Below the pieces are notes generated by a model, which ran no database searches, was not told the origin of the DNA, and saw only the letters and a list, made by a program, of their open reading frames with translations. A stretch of 64,000 bases of DNA from Novosphingobium album (ex Liu et al. 2023) (GTDB lineage: Bacteria; Pseudomonadota; Alphaproteobacteria; Sphingomonadales; Sphingomonadaceae), in NCBI RefSeq assembly GCF_029076845.1, contig NZ_JARESE010000073.1:62001-126000 (forward strand), given 5' to 3'. The position numbers and the translations under genes were made by a program. Positions 33,188-42,408 of this stretch are shown in pieces (position 1 is the first letter of the stretch; every line of letters begins with the position of its first letter).

Positions 33188-34384
33188 TCAGGCGAGCTCG
33201 ATCGCCACCGCCGTCGCCTCGCCACCGCCGATGCACAGGCTGGCGACGCCGCGCTTGAGGCCCTTTTCCTTCAGCGCGGCGATCAGCGTCACGATGATGC
33301 GCGTGCCCGAAGCGCCGATCGGGTGGCCCAGCGCGGTGGCGCCGCCGTGGATGTTGATCTTGTCATGCGGGATGCCAAGGTCATGCATCGCGAACATCGC
33401 GACGCAGGCGAACGCCTCGTTGATCTCGAACAGGTCGACGTCCGAAAGCTGCCAGCCGGTCTTGTCCATCAGCTTGGTGATCGCACCGACCGGCGCGGTG
33501 GTGAACTTGGCGGGCTCCTGCGCATGGGCCGCAACGCCGATCACGCGGGCGACCGGCGTCAACCCCTTGGCCTTGGCGACGCTCTCACGCGTGAGGACGA
33601 CGGCGGCGGCGCCGTCCGAGATCGAGCTGGAACTGGCCGCGGTGATCGTGCCGTCCTTGGCGAAAGCGGGCTTGAGCGTCGGGATCTTCTCGGGATTGCC
33701 CTTGCCCGGCTGCTCGTCGACCGCCACCACGACTTCGCCCTTGCGGGTCTTGACCGTCACCGGCACGACTTCGTCGGCGAAAGCGCCGGTGTCGATCGCC
33801 GCGCGCGCGCGGCGCAGCGATTCGATCGCGTAGGAATCCTGCGCCTCGCGAGTGAGCTGGTATTCATCCGCGGATTCCTGCGCGAACGAACCCATCGCGC
33901 GGCCCGCGTCATAGGCATCCTCCAGCCCGTCGAGGAACATGTGGTCGTAAGCCGTGTCGTGGCCGGCACGGGCGCCGGCGCGATGCTTCTTGAGGAGGTA
34001 TGGCGCACCGGTCATGCTTTCCATGCCACCGGCGACAACCAGGTCGAGCGAGCCGGCCGCAAGCGCCTCGGCCCCCATGATGACCGTCTGCATCCCGGAC
34101 CCGCAGACCTTGTTGACCGTGGTGGCCTGCACCGACTTGGGCAGGCCGGCCTTGATCGCGGCCTGGCGGGCAGGGGCCTGGCCAAGCCCGGCGGGCAGCA
34201 CGCAGCCCATGTAGATACGCTCGATATCCTCGCCGGCCACACCCGCGCGCTCGACCGCGGCCTTGACGGCGGTGGCGCCGAGGTCGGTCGCCGAAACGTC
34301 GGCGAACACGCCTTGCAGCCCGCCCATCGGGGTGCGGGCGTAGGAAAGGATCACAATCGGATCGCTGGCGGAAATCTGGGCCAT
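33188..34384 (-). CDS. Acetyl-CoA C-acetyltransferase (thiolase)
   Basis: A 398-aa thiolase. The acyl-accepting Cys is C94 in NKVCGSGMQT; the catalytic His is H354 in GGATALGHPIGASG and the proton-relay Cys C384 in ASLCIGGGEAT. It condenses two acetyl-CoA to acetoacetyl-CoA (PHB/ketone synthesis, PhaA/AtoB type) or runs in reverse. No phaB or phaC is nearby. It ends at a clear bidirectional hairpin and is divergent from the nuo operon with a 238-bp gap. Confidence 0.93.
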   Translation of the reverse strand: MAQISASDPIVILSYARTPMGGLQGVFADVSATDLGATAVKAAVERAGVAGEDIERIYMGCVLPAGLGQAPARQAAIKAGLPKSVQATTVNKVCGSGMQTVIMGAEALAAGSLDLVVAGGMESMTGAPYLLKKHRAGARAGHDTAYDHMFLDGLEDAYDAGRAMGSFAQESADEYQLTREAQDSYAIESLRRARAAIDTGAFADEVVPVTVKTRKGEVVVAVDEQPGKGNPEKIPTLKPAFAKDGTITAASSSSISDGAAAVVLTRESVAKAKGLTPVARVIGVAAHAQEPAKFTTAPVGAITKLMDKTGWQLSDVDLFEINEAFACVAMFAMHDLGIPHDKINIHGGATALGHPIGASGTRIIVTLIAALKEKGLKRGVASLCIGGGEATAVAIELA

Positions 34385-34409
34385 GGCTCGGCTGCCTTTC
34401 GCAATGTCA

Positions 34410-34437
34410 TTGGACAGGGTTTGGAACTTCGCATAAT
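34410..34437 (+). promoter_or_regulatory. Candidate nuo operon promoter
   Basis: TTGGAC (34410-34415), a 16-base spacer, and CATAAT (34432-34437) form the best sigma70-like match in the divergent gap before nuoA. Transcription would start near 34444 and leave a leader of about 180 bases in which AAGCCC/GGGCTT segments around 34531-34560 can fold. The motif is seen; its use as promoter is inferred. Confidence 0.5.
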
Positions 34438-34622
34438 GCTGCGCTGCGGCAATGGCAATCCATCCCGCGAATGCCGAGATTCGTCAGAGTTTCGGCGGTT
34501 TCGCAAGGGGATTGTCCCCGTGTCATGTAGGAAGCCCCGGCAAATGGGGCAAGCCGGGCTTGCACCGCGTCACGGGCGGGACTAGGGCGCGAGGCAACCG
34601 GTTAACGCACGAGTCTGAAGCC

Positions 34623-34997
34623 TTGGTCGACCTGTCACAATATCTGCCGATCCTGATCTACCTGGTGATCGCGCTCGCGCTTTCGTCGGCCTTCGTGTTC
34701 CTGCCGATGGGGGTTGCCCGCCTGACCGGCGCGCACAACCCGAACGCGGAAAAGAACAGCGAATACGAATGCGGCTTTCCCGCCTTCGAAGACCCGCGCA
34801 GCCAGTTCGACGTGCGCTTCTATCTGGTGGCGATCCTGTTCATCATCTTCGACCTGGAAGCCGCGTTCCTGTTCCCTTGGGCCGTCTCGCTCGACGTGAC
34901 GGGCTGGCCGGGCTGGATCACGATGATGGTGTTCCTGGGCGAACTCGCCATCGGCCTTGCCTATGCCTGGAAGAAGGGAGCTCTGGACTGGGAATGA
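34623..34997 (+). CDS. nuoA: NADH-quinone oxidoreductase subunit A
   Basis: A 124-aa complex I membrane subunit with three helices. The signature EYECGFPAFEDPRSQFDVRF contains the conserved Cys of the quinone-site loop, followed by FYLVAILFIIFDLEAAFLFPW. The start is not obvious: a TTG at 34623 (VDLSQYLPILIYL) gives the usual family N-terminus, while the frame stays open far upstream with no plausible Shine-Dalgarno sequence. First gene of the fourteen-subunit operon; overlaps nuoB by ATGA. Confidence 0.9.
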   Translation: MVDLSQYLPILIYLVIALALSSAFVFLPMGVARLTGAHNPNAEKNSEYECGFPAFEDPRSQFDVRFYLVAILFIIFDLEAAFLFPWAVSLDVTGWPGWITMMVFLGELAIGLAYAWKKGALDWE

Positions 34998-35566
34998 GCA
35001 CGCCCATGACCTCTACGCTCGTTGACAGCGCCGGACAGCCGCTGGGCGCCACGCAGGCGGTCACGCCGCCCGATCCGGCGTTCTTCCAGGATCTCAACCA
35101 GGAAGTCTCGAACAAGGGCTTCCTCGTCACCTCGACCGAGGAACTGTTCCAGTGGGCCCGCACCGGCTCGCTGTGGTGGATGACCTTCGGCCTTGCCTGC
35201 TGCGCGGTCGAGATGATCCACGTGAACATGCCGCGCTATGACATGGAGCGATTCGGCGTCGCCCCGCGCGCCAGCCCGCGCCAGTCCGACGTGATGATCG
35301 TCGCCGGCACGCTGTGCAACAAGATGGCCCCGGCGCTGCGCAAGGTCTACGACCAGATGTCGGAGCCCAAGTACGTCATCTCGATGGGCTCGTGCGCCAA
35401 TGGCGGCGGCTATTATCACTACAGCTATTCGGTGGTGCGCGGGTGCGACCGGATCGTGCCGGTGGACATCTATGTGCCCGGCTGCCCGCCGACCGCCGAG
35501 GCGCTGCTCTATGGCGTGATGCAATTGCAGCGCAAGATCCGCCGCGTCGGCACGGTCGAGAGGTGA
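34994..35566 (+). CDS. nuoB: NADH-quinone oxidoreductase subunit B
   Basis: A 190-aa subunit that carries iron-sulfur cluster N2, the last electron carrier before quinone. The ligands are visible: adjacent Cys-Cys in GLACCAVEM, one in SMGSCANGGGY and one in YVPGCPPTAEAL. It has an N-terminal extension of about 30 residues relative to the core. Start codon overlaps the nuoA stop (ATGA). It packs between NuoD and the membrane arm near the quinone site. Confidence 0.96.
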   Translation: MSTPMTSTLVDSAGQPLGATQAVTPPDPAFFQDLNQEVSNKGFLVTSTEELFQWARTGSLWWMTFGLACCAVEMIHVNMPRYDMERFGVAPRASPRQSDVMIVAGTLCNKMAPALRKVYDQMSEPKYVISMGSCANGGGYYHYSYSVVRGCDRIVPVDIYVPGCPPTAEALLYGVMQLQRKIRRVGTVER

Positions 35567-35573
35567 GGCAGGC

Positions 35574-36203
35574 ATGACCGTGGTTCACTCCGCTCCGAAA
35601 ACCGCGTCGAACGAAGGCGTGCTCGATGCGCTGTCGGCCGCACTCGGCCCGATGCTCGTCGCCGCCAGGGAAGAGCATGGCGAGATCGTGCTGACCGTCG
35701 CGCGCGACGAGATCGAGAACGCGCTGCGCCTGCTGCGCGACGCGCACGAATACCAGCAACTGATGGAAATCGCCGGGGTCGACTATCCGTCGCGCGCGGA
35801 GCGCTTCGAAGTCGTCTACATGCTGCTTTCGCTCACCCGGAACCATCGCATCCTGGTCAAGGTGAACTCGGCCGAGGATACCCCGGTGCCGACGGTGACG
35901 ACGCTCTGGCCAGTCGCCGGCTGGCTCGAACGCGAAGTGTTCGACATGTACGGCGTGATCTTCGCCGGAAACCCGGACTTGCGCCGCATCCTCACCGACT
36001 ATGGCTTCGAAGGGCACCCGTTCCGCAAGGATTTCCCGCTCTCCGGCTATGTCGAGCTGCGCTATTCCGAGGAGGACAAGCGCGTCGTCTATGAGCCGGT
36101 CAAGCTGGCGCAGGATTTCCGCTCGTTCGACTTCATGAGCCCGTGGGAAGGCGCCGACTACGTGCTGCCGGGCGACGAGAAGGCCGAGGGAGGCAAGCCA
36201 TGA
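35574..36203 (+). CDS. nuoC: NADH-quinone oxidoreductase subunit C
   Basis: A 209-aa peripheral-arm subunit (30 kDa type). The motif EREVFDMYGVIFAGNPDLRRILTDYGFEGHPFRKDFPLSGY is the family signature (seen around residues 118-160). It is structural and carries no cofactor. Separate from nuoD, unlike the E. coli nuoCD fusion. Its stop overlaps the nuoD start as ATGA. Confidence 0.95.
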   Translation: MTVVHSAPKTASNEGVLDALSAALGPMLVAAREEHGEIVLTVARDEIENALRLLRDAHEYQQLMEIAGVDYPSRAERFEVVYMLLSLTRNHRILVKVNSAEDTPVPTVTTLWPVAGWLEREVFDMYGVIFAGNPDLRRILTDYGFEGHPFRKDFPLSGYVELRYSEEDKRVVYEPVKLAQDFRSFDFMSPWEGADYVLPGDEKAEGGKP

Positions 36204-37411
36204 CCATGCAGCTTGAGCAGTCGCCCACCACTGGCGACGAGGTCATCACCAACTACACGATCAACTTTGGCCCGCAGCACCCGGCGGCGCATGGCGTGCT
36301 GCGCATGGTCATGGAGCTGGACGGCGAGATCATCGAGCGGATCGATCCGCACGTCGGCCTGCTCCATCGCGGCACCGAAAAGCTGATCGAGCACAAGACC
36401 TATCTTCAGGCGCTGCCCTATTTCGACCGGCTCGACTATTGCTCGCCGCTGGGCATGGAATACAGCTACGTGCTGGCGATCGAGAAGCTGCTCAACCTCG
36501 AAGTGCCGCTGCGCGGGCAGTACCTGCGCGTGCTCTTCGCCGAGCTGACGCGCATCTGCAACCACATGCTCAACATGGGCAGCCACGTCATGGACGTCGG
36601 CGCGATGACGCCGAACCTGTGGCTGTTCGAAATCCGCGAGGACTGCCTCAACTTCTTCGAGCGCGCTTCGGGCGCGCGGATGCATTCGGCCTGGTTCCGC
36701 CCCGGCGGCGTCCACCAGGACGTGCCGCTCAAGCTGTTGGCCGACATCGCCGACTGGCTCGACACGCGCCTGCCGCGCCTGTTCGAAGACGCGATGAGCC
36801 TGGTCATCGACAATCGCATCTTCAAGCAGCGCAATGTCGATATCGCGCTGGTCTCGCGCGAGGATGCGATCCGCTGGGGCTTTTCCGGCCCGATGATCCG
36901 CGCCGCCGGCATCCCCTGGGATATCCGCAAGAGCCAGCCCTACGACGTCTACGACCGGATGGATTTCGAGATTCCGGTGGGCACCAATTCGGACTGCTAC
37001 GATCGGTTCATGGTGCGGGTCGAGGAAGTGCGCCAGTCCGCCCGGATCATGAAGCAGTGCCTGACGGAAATGCCGGACGGTCCCGTCGCCTCGACCGACC
37101 GCAAGGTCGTCCCGCCCAAGCGCGGCGAGATGAAGCAGTCGATGGAAGCGCTGATCCACCACTTCAAGCTCTATACCGAGGGCTTCCACGTGCCGGCCGG
37201 CGAAGTCTATGTGGCGACCGAAAGCCCCAAGGGCGAATTCGGCGTCTATCTCGTCTCGGACGGCTCGAACAAGCCGTACCGCTGCAAGATCCGGCCCACC
37301 GCGTTCTCGCACCTTCAGGCGATGGATTTCATGTGCAAGGGCCATATGCTGCCCGATGCCACCGCCATCCTGGGCGCGATCGACGTCGTGTTCGGGGAGT
37401 GCGACAGGTAG
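36200..37411 (+). CDS. nuoD: NADH-quinone oxidoreductase subunit D
   Basis: A 403-aa 49-kDa-type subunit that forms the quinone-binding pocket with NuoB. NFGPQHPAAHGVLRM has the conserved quinone-site His; RGTEKLIEHKTY, YCSPLGMEYSYVLAIEKL and the C-terminal LPDATAILGAIDVVFGECDR are family marks. It is related to the large subunit of NiFe hydrogenases but lacks the metal-binding cysteines. Starts inside the nuoC stop. A 94-bp gap and an extra small gene follow. Confidence 0.96.
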   Translation: MTMQLEQSPTTGDEVITNYTINFGPQHPAAHGVLRMVMELDGEIIERIDPHVGLLHRGTEKLIEHKTYLQALPYFDRLDYCSPLGMEYSYVLAIEKLLNLEVPLRGQYLRVLFAELTRICNHMLNMGSHVMDVGAMTPNLWLFEIREDCLNFFERASGARMHSAWFRPGGVHQDVPLKLLADIADWLDTRLPRLFEDAMSLVIDNRIFKQRNVDIALVSREDAIRWGFSGPMIRAAGIPWDIRKSQPYDVYDRMDFEIPVGTNSDCYDRFMVRVEEVRQSARIMKQCLTEMPDGPVASTDRKVVPPKRGEMKQSMEALIHHFKLYTEGFHVPAGEVYVATESPKGEFGVYLVSDGSNKPYRCKIRPTAFSHLQAMDFMCKGHMLPDATAILGAIDVVFGECDR

Positions 37412-37505
37412 GAATTCTTACGTAGAAATTTTCATCGGGCCGTGCGCGCGGGTGGGACACCGCCGGAACGGCTATGACAAGGGGGGCGTAGCGGGAGTAA
37501 GCGCG

Positions 37506-37706
37506 ATGAATACGCGGATGTTCGACATGACCCGGGTCTGGGCGATGCTCACCGGGCTCCTGCTTGCGATCGGGTATTTCGCCGCGCTCTATCTTCGGGC
37601 CGCCCCTTCGGACCTGCTGCCGATGCTGGTAACGGCGATCGGCGGATTTGAACTGTTTCTTTTCGGCCAGGACGTCTGGCTGAAGCGGAAGGGAAGGCAT
37701 GGCTGA
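37506..37706 (+). CDS. Small two-helix membrane protein inside the nuo operon
   Basis: A 66-aa protein, MNTRMFDMTRVWAMLTG onwards, with two hydrophobic helices (about residues 10-29 and 36-55) and a basic end, LKRKGRHG. Its last eight bases overlap the nuoE start, so it is translated with the operon. It has no counterpart in the canonical fourteen nuo genes and I do not recognise a family. It could be a small accessory or assembly factor for complex I, or a chance resident. Shine-Dalgarno sequence is weak (GGGAGTAAGCGCG upstream). Confidence 0.65.
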   Translation: MNTRMFDMTRVWAMLTGLLLAIGYFAALYLRAAPSDLLPMLVTAIGGFELFLFGQDVWLKRKGRHG

Positions 37707-38367
37707 CCGCTACCTCGAACCCGATACGCCCGAGATCCGGGCACGTTGGGGCAATTTTGCCTGGAACCCGCACTGGGCCGAAAAGGCCCGGGCGGCGATC
37801 GCGCGCTATCCCGAGGGACGCCAGCGTTCGGCGGTCATGGCGCTGCTCGACTATGCCCAGCGGCAAGTCGGCGAGGAAACCCGGACGCAAGGCTGGCTGC
37901 CGATCCCGGTGATGGAATTCGTCGCGCGCGAGCTTGACATGCCGATCATCCGCGTGGTCGAGGTCGCGACCTTCTATACCATGTACAACCTCGTGCCGGT
38001 GGGCCGCTTCCACGTGCAGGTCTGCGGGACCACGCCGTGCATGTTGCGCGGGTCGGACGATATCCTGGCCGCTTGCCGCCAGCGCGGCATGGCGCCGGGC
38101 CACACCACCGACGATGGCCTGTGGACGCTGACCGAAGTGGAATGCATGGGCAATTGCGCGTCCGCGCCGATGGTCCAGATCAATGACGACAACTACGAAG
38201 ACCTGACCGCCGAACGGCTCGATACCGTGCTCGACGCGCTGGCCCGGGGCGAGACGCCCAAGACCGGCACGCAGGAGCCCGGCCGGCACACGGTCGAGCC
38301 GCTTGGCGGGCCGACCACGCTCAAGGACATGGTCGCCGAAAACCACGACTATCGGGGAGAGTGGTGA
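37699..38367 (+). CDS. nuoE: NADH-quinone oxidoreductase subunit E
   Basis: A 222-aa 24-kDa-type subunit with a thioredoxin-like fold binding the 2Fe-2S cluster N1a. The four ligands are visible as CGTTPC (two) and ECMGNC (two). The first ~80 residues form the helical bundle. There is a C-terminal tail of about 45 residues ending in DYRGEW. Its start overlaps the small membrane gene and its stop overlaps the nuoF ATG by one base. Confidence 0.95.
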   Translation: MADRYLEPDTPEIRARWGNFAWNPHWAEKARAAIARYPEGRQRSAVMALLDYAQRQVGEETRTQGWLPIPVMEFVARELDMPIIRVVEVATFYTMYNLVPVGRFHVQVCGTTPCMLRGSDDILAACRQRGMAPGHTTDDGLWTLTEVECMGNCASAPMVQINDDNYEDLTAERLDTVLDALARGETPKTGTQEPGRHTVEPLGGPTTLKDMVAENHDYRGEW

Positions 38368-39677
38368 TGGCGCTCGCCGACAAGGATCGCATCTTCACCA
38401 ACGTCTACGGCTACCAGCCGTGGAACCTTGCCGCCGCGCGGGCGCGTGGGGACTGGGACAACACCAGGGATATTCTCGCCAGGGGTCGCGATGCGATCAT
38501 CGAGGAGATCAAGGCTTCGGGCCTGCGCGGCCGTGGCGGGGCGGGCTTTCCCACCGGCATGAAATGGTCGTTCATGCCCAAGCAGGCGCCGCTCGACCAG
38601 GCAGGCAATCCCAAGCCCAGCTTCCTCGTCATCAATGCCGACGAATCCGAGCCCGGATCGTGCAAGGATCGCGAGATCATCCGCCACGATCCGCACAAGC
38701 TGGTCGAAGGCGCGCTGGTCGCCGGCTTCGCGATGGGCGCGCGGGCAGCCTACATCTACATTCGCGGTGAATATATCCGCGAGGCCGAAACGCTGTTCGC
38801 CGCCGTGCAGGAAGCCTACGACGCGGGCCTGCTCGGCAGGAACGCGGCGGGTTCGGGCTACGATTTCGACGTCTTCGTCCATCGCGGCGCGGGGGCCTAC
38901 ATCTGCGGCGAAGAAACCGCGATGATCGAGAGCCTGGAAGGCAAGAAGGGCCAGCCGCGCCTGAAGCCGCCGTTCCCGGCCGGCGCCGGGCTCTATGGCT
39001 GCCCCACCACGGTCAACAACGTCGAATCGATCGCGGTCGCGCCCACGATCATGCGGCGCGGCGCCTCGTGGTTCGCCAGCTTCGGCGCGGAGAACAACAA
39101 GGGCACCAAGCTGTTCCAGATCAGCGGCCACGTCGAAAAGCCCTGCGTGGTCGAGGAAGAGATGTCGATCCCGTTCAAGGAACTGATCGAGCGTCACTGC
39201 GGCGGCATTCGCGGCGGGTGGGACAACCTGCTGGCGGTGATCCCCGGCGGATCGTCCGTGCCGCTGGTCCCGGCATCGCAGGTCATGGACATGCCGATGG
39301 ATTTCGACGGCTGCAAGAAGGTCGGTTCCGGCCTCGGCACCGCCGCCGTGATCGTCATGGACAAGTCGACCGATATCGTCCGCGCCATTTCGCGGCTCAG
39401 CGCGTTCTACAAGCACGAGAGTTGCGGCCAGTGCACGCCTTGCCGCGAAGGCACGGGCTGGATGTGGCGCGTGATGGAACGCCTGCGCACCGGCGACGCG
39501 CATGTCGACGAGATCGACATGCTCCAGCAGGTGACCAAGCAGGTCGAAGGCCACACCATCTGCGCGCTCGGCGATGCGGCGGCCTGGCCGATCCAGGGCC
39601 TGATCCGCCACTTCCGCCCCGAGCTGGAACGCCGCATCGCCGAACGCCATGGCGACGTGCGGGAGGCGGCCGAGTGA
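38367..39677 (+). CDS. nuoF: NADH-quinone oxidoreductase subunit F
   Basis: A 436-aa 51-kDa subunit that binds NADH, FMN and 4Fe-4S cluster N3. GLRGRGGAGFPTGMKW is the NADH-binding glycine loop, GAGAYICGEETAMIESLEG the FMN region, and SCGQCTPCREGTGW supplies three of the cluster ligands with a fourth Cys in HTICALGDA. I chose ATG 38367 because GGGGAGA lies six bases upstream; GTG codons at 38361 and 38364 are too close to it. Confidence 0.96.
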   Translation: MALADKDRIFTNVYGYQPWNLAAARARGDWDNTRDILARGRDAIIEEIKASGLRGRGGAGFPTGMKWSFMPKQAPLDQAGNPKPSFLVINADESEPGSCKDREIIRHDPHKLVEGALVAGFAMGARAAYIYIRGEYIREAETLFAAVQEAYDAGLLGRNAAGSGYDFDVFVHRGAGAYICGEETAMIESLEGKKGQPRLKPPFPAGAGLYGCPTTVNNVESIAVAPTIMRRGASWFASFGAENNKGTKLFQISGHVEKPCVVEEEMSIPFKELIERHCGGIRGGWDNLLAVIPGGSSVPLVPASQVMDMPMDFDGCKKVGSGLGTAAVIVMDKSTDIVRAISRLSAFYKHESCGQCTPCREGTGWMWRVMERLRTGDAHVDEIDMLQQVTKQVEGHTICALGDAAAWPIQGLIRHFRPELERRIAERHGDVREAAE

Positions 39678-39720
39678 TGCCGCGCCTGTCCGCCTCGACG
39701 CAAACCCGGGGATGCTGAGC

Positions 39721-40386
39721 ATGATCGCGCTTCGCCGCCTTGCCGCTCATGTGAGCCGCGCGAGCCGCGCCGCCCTTGCGGGAACGCTGGCCGTGCTGGC
39801 GTGCGGCAGCGCGCAAGCAGCGGACGCACCCGGTCCGAAGCCGTCGCCGGAAAAGTGGGAACTCGAGGCGATGTACAACTACGCGCGCTGCGTCGTCTCG
39901 CTGTCGCCTGCCGGCGCGGAAAAGGCGCTGGCGCTCGAGACCCAGAGCCCGGAATATCGCGATGCCTTGATGCGTCTGGGCAAGGGGCATGGCCAGTGCC
40001 TGGCCGGCAGTTCGGTGAGCCATTTCGAGATGGGCGGCGTGCTGTTCGCCGGAACGCTGGCCGAAGTCCTGCTGCAGCGCAAGTGGAACGAGCAGACGCT
40101 GGCGACGACGCTGCACCCGCCCGAGCCGGCCGTGGAGGCGCGTTCGGAAATCGAATATACCGGAATGTGCCTTGCCCTGGGCAATCCGCAGGGAACATCG
40201 GCGCTGGTGTTCAGCGATCCCGGTTCCGCCGCGGCGGATGAAAAGCTGAAAAGCCTTGCCCAGCAACTCGCCACTTGCGTGCACCAAGGCAAGACCCTGC
40301 GCATCAACAAGGCTGGCCTGCGCGCGATCATCGCGCTGGCCGCCTATCGCCTCGCGGGCCTCAACACCGCGACCGGAAAGAGCTGA
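39721..40386 (+). CDS. Exported protein of unknown function between nuoF and nuoG
   Basis: A 221-aa protein with a signal peptide (RLAAHVSRASRAALAGTLAV, cleavage after SAQA) and no further membrane helix. The mature part has four Cys residues (ARCVVSL, GQCLAGS, TGMCLAL, ATCVHQG), which could form two disulfides, and is otherwise helical. I recognise no family. It lies three bases before nuoG and 43 after nuoF, on the same strand, so it is co-transcribed with complex I. ATG 39721 follows GGGGA by eight bases; ATG 39712 is an alternative. Confidence 0.72.
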   Translation: MIALRRLAAHVSRASRAALAGTLAVLACGSAQAADAPGPKPSPEKWELEAMYNYARCVVSLSPAGAEKALALETQSPEYRDALMRLGKGHGQCLAGSSVSHFEMGGVLFAGTLAEVLLQRKWNEQTLATTLHPPEPAVEARSEIEYTGMCLALGNPQGTSALVFSDPGSAAADEKLKSLAQQLATCVHQGKTLRINKAGLRAIIALAAYRLAGLNTATGKS

Positions 40387-40389
40387 GAT

Positions 40390-42408
40390 ATGCCCAAAGT
40401 CACCGTAGACGGACAGGAACTCGAAGTCCCGGCAGGGGCCACCGTGCTGCAGGCCTGTGAACTGGCCGGCAAGGAGATTCCGCGCTTCTGCTATCACGAG
40501 CGCCTGTCGATCGCCGGCAATTGCCGCATGTGCCTGGTCGAAGTGAAGCCGGGGCCGCCCAAGCCGCAGGCAAGCTGCGCCCTTCCCGCCGCCGAGGGCC
40601 AGGAAATCCGCACCGATTCCGAAATGGTCAAGAAGGCGCGCGAAGGGGTGATGGAGTTCCTGCTCATCAATCACCCGCTCGATTGCCCGATCTGCGACCA
40701 GGGCGGCGAGTGCGACTTGCAGGACCAGGCCATGGCTTATGGCCGGGGCGGTTCGCGCTATCACGAGAACAAGCGTGCCGTGACCGAGAAGTACATGGGC
40801 CCGCTCATCAAGACGGTGATGACGCGCTGCATCCACTGCACCCGCTGCGTGCGCTTCTCCGAGGAGATCGCCGGGGTGGACGAGATCGGCGCGCTCTATC
40901 GCGGCGAGAACATGCAGATTTCGACCTACCTCGAACATGCCGCCAGGCACGAGATGAGCGCCAATGTGATCGACCTGTGCCCGGTCGGCGCGCTGACCTC
41001 GCGCCCCTACGCGTTCGAGGCGCGGCCGTGGGAGCTGAAGAAGACGCTCGGCATCGACGTGTCCGACGCTTGCGGTGCCAATATCCGCATCGACAGCCGG
41101 GGCCGCGAAGTGCTGCGCGTGCTGCCGCGCGTCAACGACGACGTCAACGAGGAGTGGATCTCCGACAAGGCGCGCTACATGGTCGACGGCCTGACCAGGC
41201 GCCGGCTCGACAAGCCCTATCTGCGCCGCGATGGCAAGCTGGTGCCGGTGAGCTGGACCGAGGCGTTCGGCGCGATCGCCTCGCTCAATCCGGGCAGCAG
41301 GATCGCGGCGGTGGCGGGCGATCTGGTCGATTGCGAGACGATGTTCGCGGCCAAGGCGCTGCTCGGCGCGCTGGGTTCGAGCCTGCTCGAAGGCCGGCAG
41401 ACCGGCATGGACTATGATACGTCGAGCCTGGCGGCGGTGAATTTCAACACGACGTTCGCCGGTATCGAGACGGCCGATGCGATCCTGATCGTCGGCTCGA
41501 TGGTCCGCTGGGAAGCGCCGCTGGTGAACGTGCGGCTGCGCAAGGCGGTCAAGCGCGGGGCGAAGGTGTTCCTGGTCGGGCCGGAGTGGGAAACCACGTT
41601 CGGCGGCGTGTTCCTGGGCGAAGACCTGTCGGTGCTGGGCAACCTGCCCGAAGCCGTCACGCAGGCGTTCGGCGATGCCAGGCGCCCGGCGGTGATCGTC
41701 GGCGGCGCGGGGCTGGGCCGGGGCGGGCTGGATGCCTCGCTGGCGCTGGCCGGGCGCTTCAACCTGGTGCGCGATCTGGAAGACTGCACCAAGTGGAATG
41801 GTTTCAACGTGCTGCACATGGCCGCCGCGCGCATGGGCGGGCTGATGCTCGGCTTCGCGCAGAAGGGCGGCATCGCCGATCTGGTCGCGGCCAAGCCCAA
41901 GGTGCTGATCGCGCTGGGCGCCGATGAAGTGGACTATGCCCGATTCGCCGATTCGATGATCGTCTACGTCGGCCACCACGGCGACAAGGGCGCGCACGCG
42001 GCGGACGTGGTCCTGCCAGCAGCGGCCTATACCGAGAAGGCCGGCACTTACGTCAACACCGAAGGCCGCGTGCAGATGGCCGACAAGGCCGTGTTCGCCC
42101 CGGGCGACGCGCGCGAGGACTGGTCGATCCTGCGCGCCATGGCCGATGCCTTCGGCGTGTCGGTGGGCTTCGACAGCTTCGAGGAATTGCGCGCCGCGAT
42201 GATTTCGCAGGTTCCGGCGCTTGGCATCGAGGGTCTGGCGGACTACGGGAGCGACCTGCCCGCGGGCGGCGGTTCCGCCGCGGGCGGCATCGCCTATCCG
42301 GTCAAGGATTTCTACATGACCAACCCCATCGCCCGCGCCAGCGCGGTCATGCAGCGCTGCTCGGCCGAACTGCTGCATGGCGAGGATTTCGCGGAGGCGG
42401 CGGAATGA
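40390..42408 (+). CDS. nuoG: NADH-quinone oxidoreductase subunit G
   Basis: A 672-aa 75-kDa-type subunit that relays electrons through several clusters. Visible ligands: the 2Fe-2S ferredoxin domain (PRFCYHERLSIAGNCRMC and ASC), the His-Cys 4Fe-4S motif (NHPLDCPICDQGGECDLQ), a further 4Fe-4S set (CIHCTRCVRFSEEIAG with DLCPVGALT), then a molybdopterin-fold domain without molybdenum ligands. It is shorter than E. coli NuoG (about 900 aa), the usual alphaproteobacterial/mitochondrial form. Overlaps nuoH by ATGA. Confidence 0.96.
   Translation: MPKVTVDGQELEVPAGATVLQACELAGKEIPRFCYHERLSIAGNCRMCLVEVKPGPPKPQASCALPAAEGQEIRTDSEMVKKAREGVMEFLLINHPLDCPICDQGGECDLQDQAMAYGRGGSRYHENKRAVTEKYMGPLIKTVMTRCIHCTRCVRFSEEIAGVDEIGALYRGENMQISTYLEHAARHEMSANVIDLCPVGALTSRPYAFEARPWELKKTLGIDVSDACGANIRIDSRGREVLRVLPRVNDDVNEEWISDKARYMVDGLTRRRLDKPYLRRDGKLVPVSWTEAFGAIASLNPGSRIAAVAGDLVDCETMFAAKALLGALGSSLLEGRQTGMDYDTSSLAAVNFNTTFAGIETADAILIVGSMVRWEAPLVNVRLRKAVKRGAKVFLVGPEWETTFGGVFLGEDLSVLGNLPEAVTQAFGDARRPAVIVGGAGLGRGGLDASLALAGRFNLVRDLEDCTKWNGFNVLHMAAARMGGLMLGFAQKGGIADLVAAKPKVLIALGADEVDYARFADSMIVYVGHHGDKGAHAADVVLPAAAYTEKAGTYVNTEGRVQMADKAVFAPGDAREDWSILRAMADAFGVSVGFDSFEELRAAMISQVPALGIEGLADYGSDLPAGGGSAAGGIAYPVKDFYMTNPIARASAVMQRCSAELLHGEDFAEAAE

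Noticed and set aside
39397..42378. 993-codon minus-strand open frame across nuoF-nuoG
   Set aside because: It is antisense to NuoG with all its cluster motifs, has His/Arg/Ala-rich composition and no recognisable domain.
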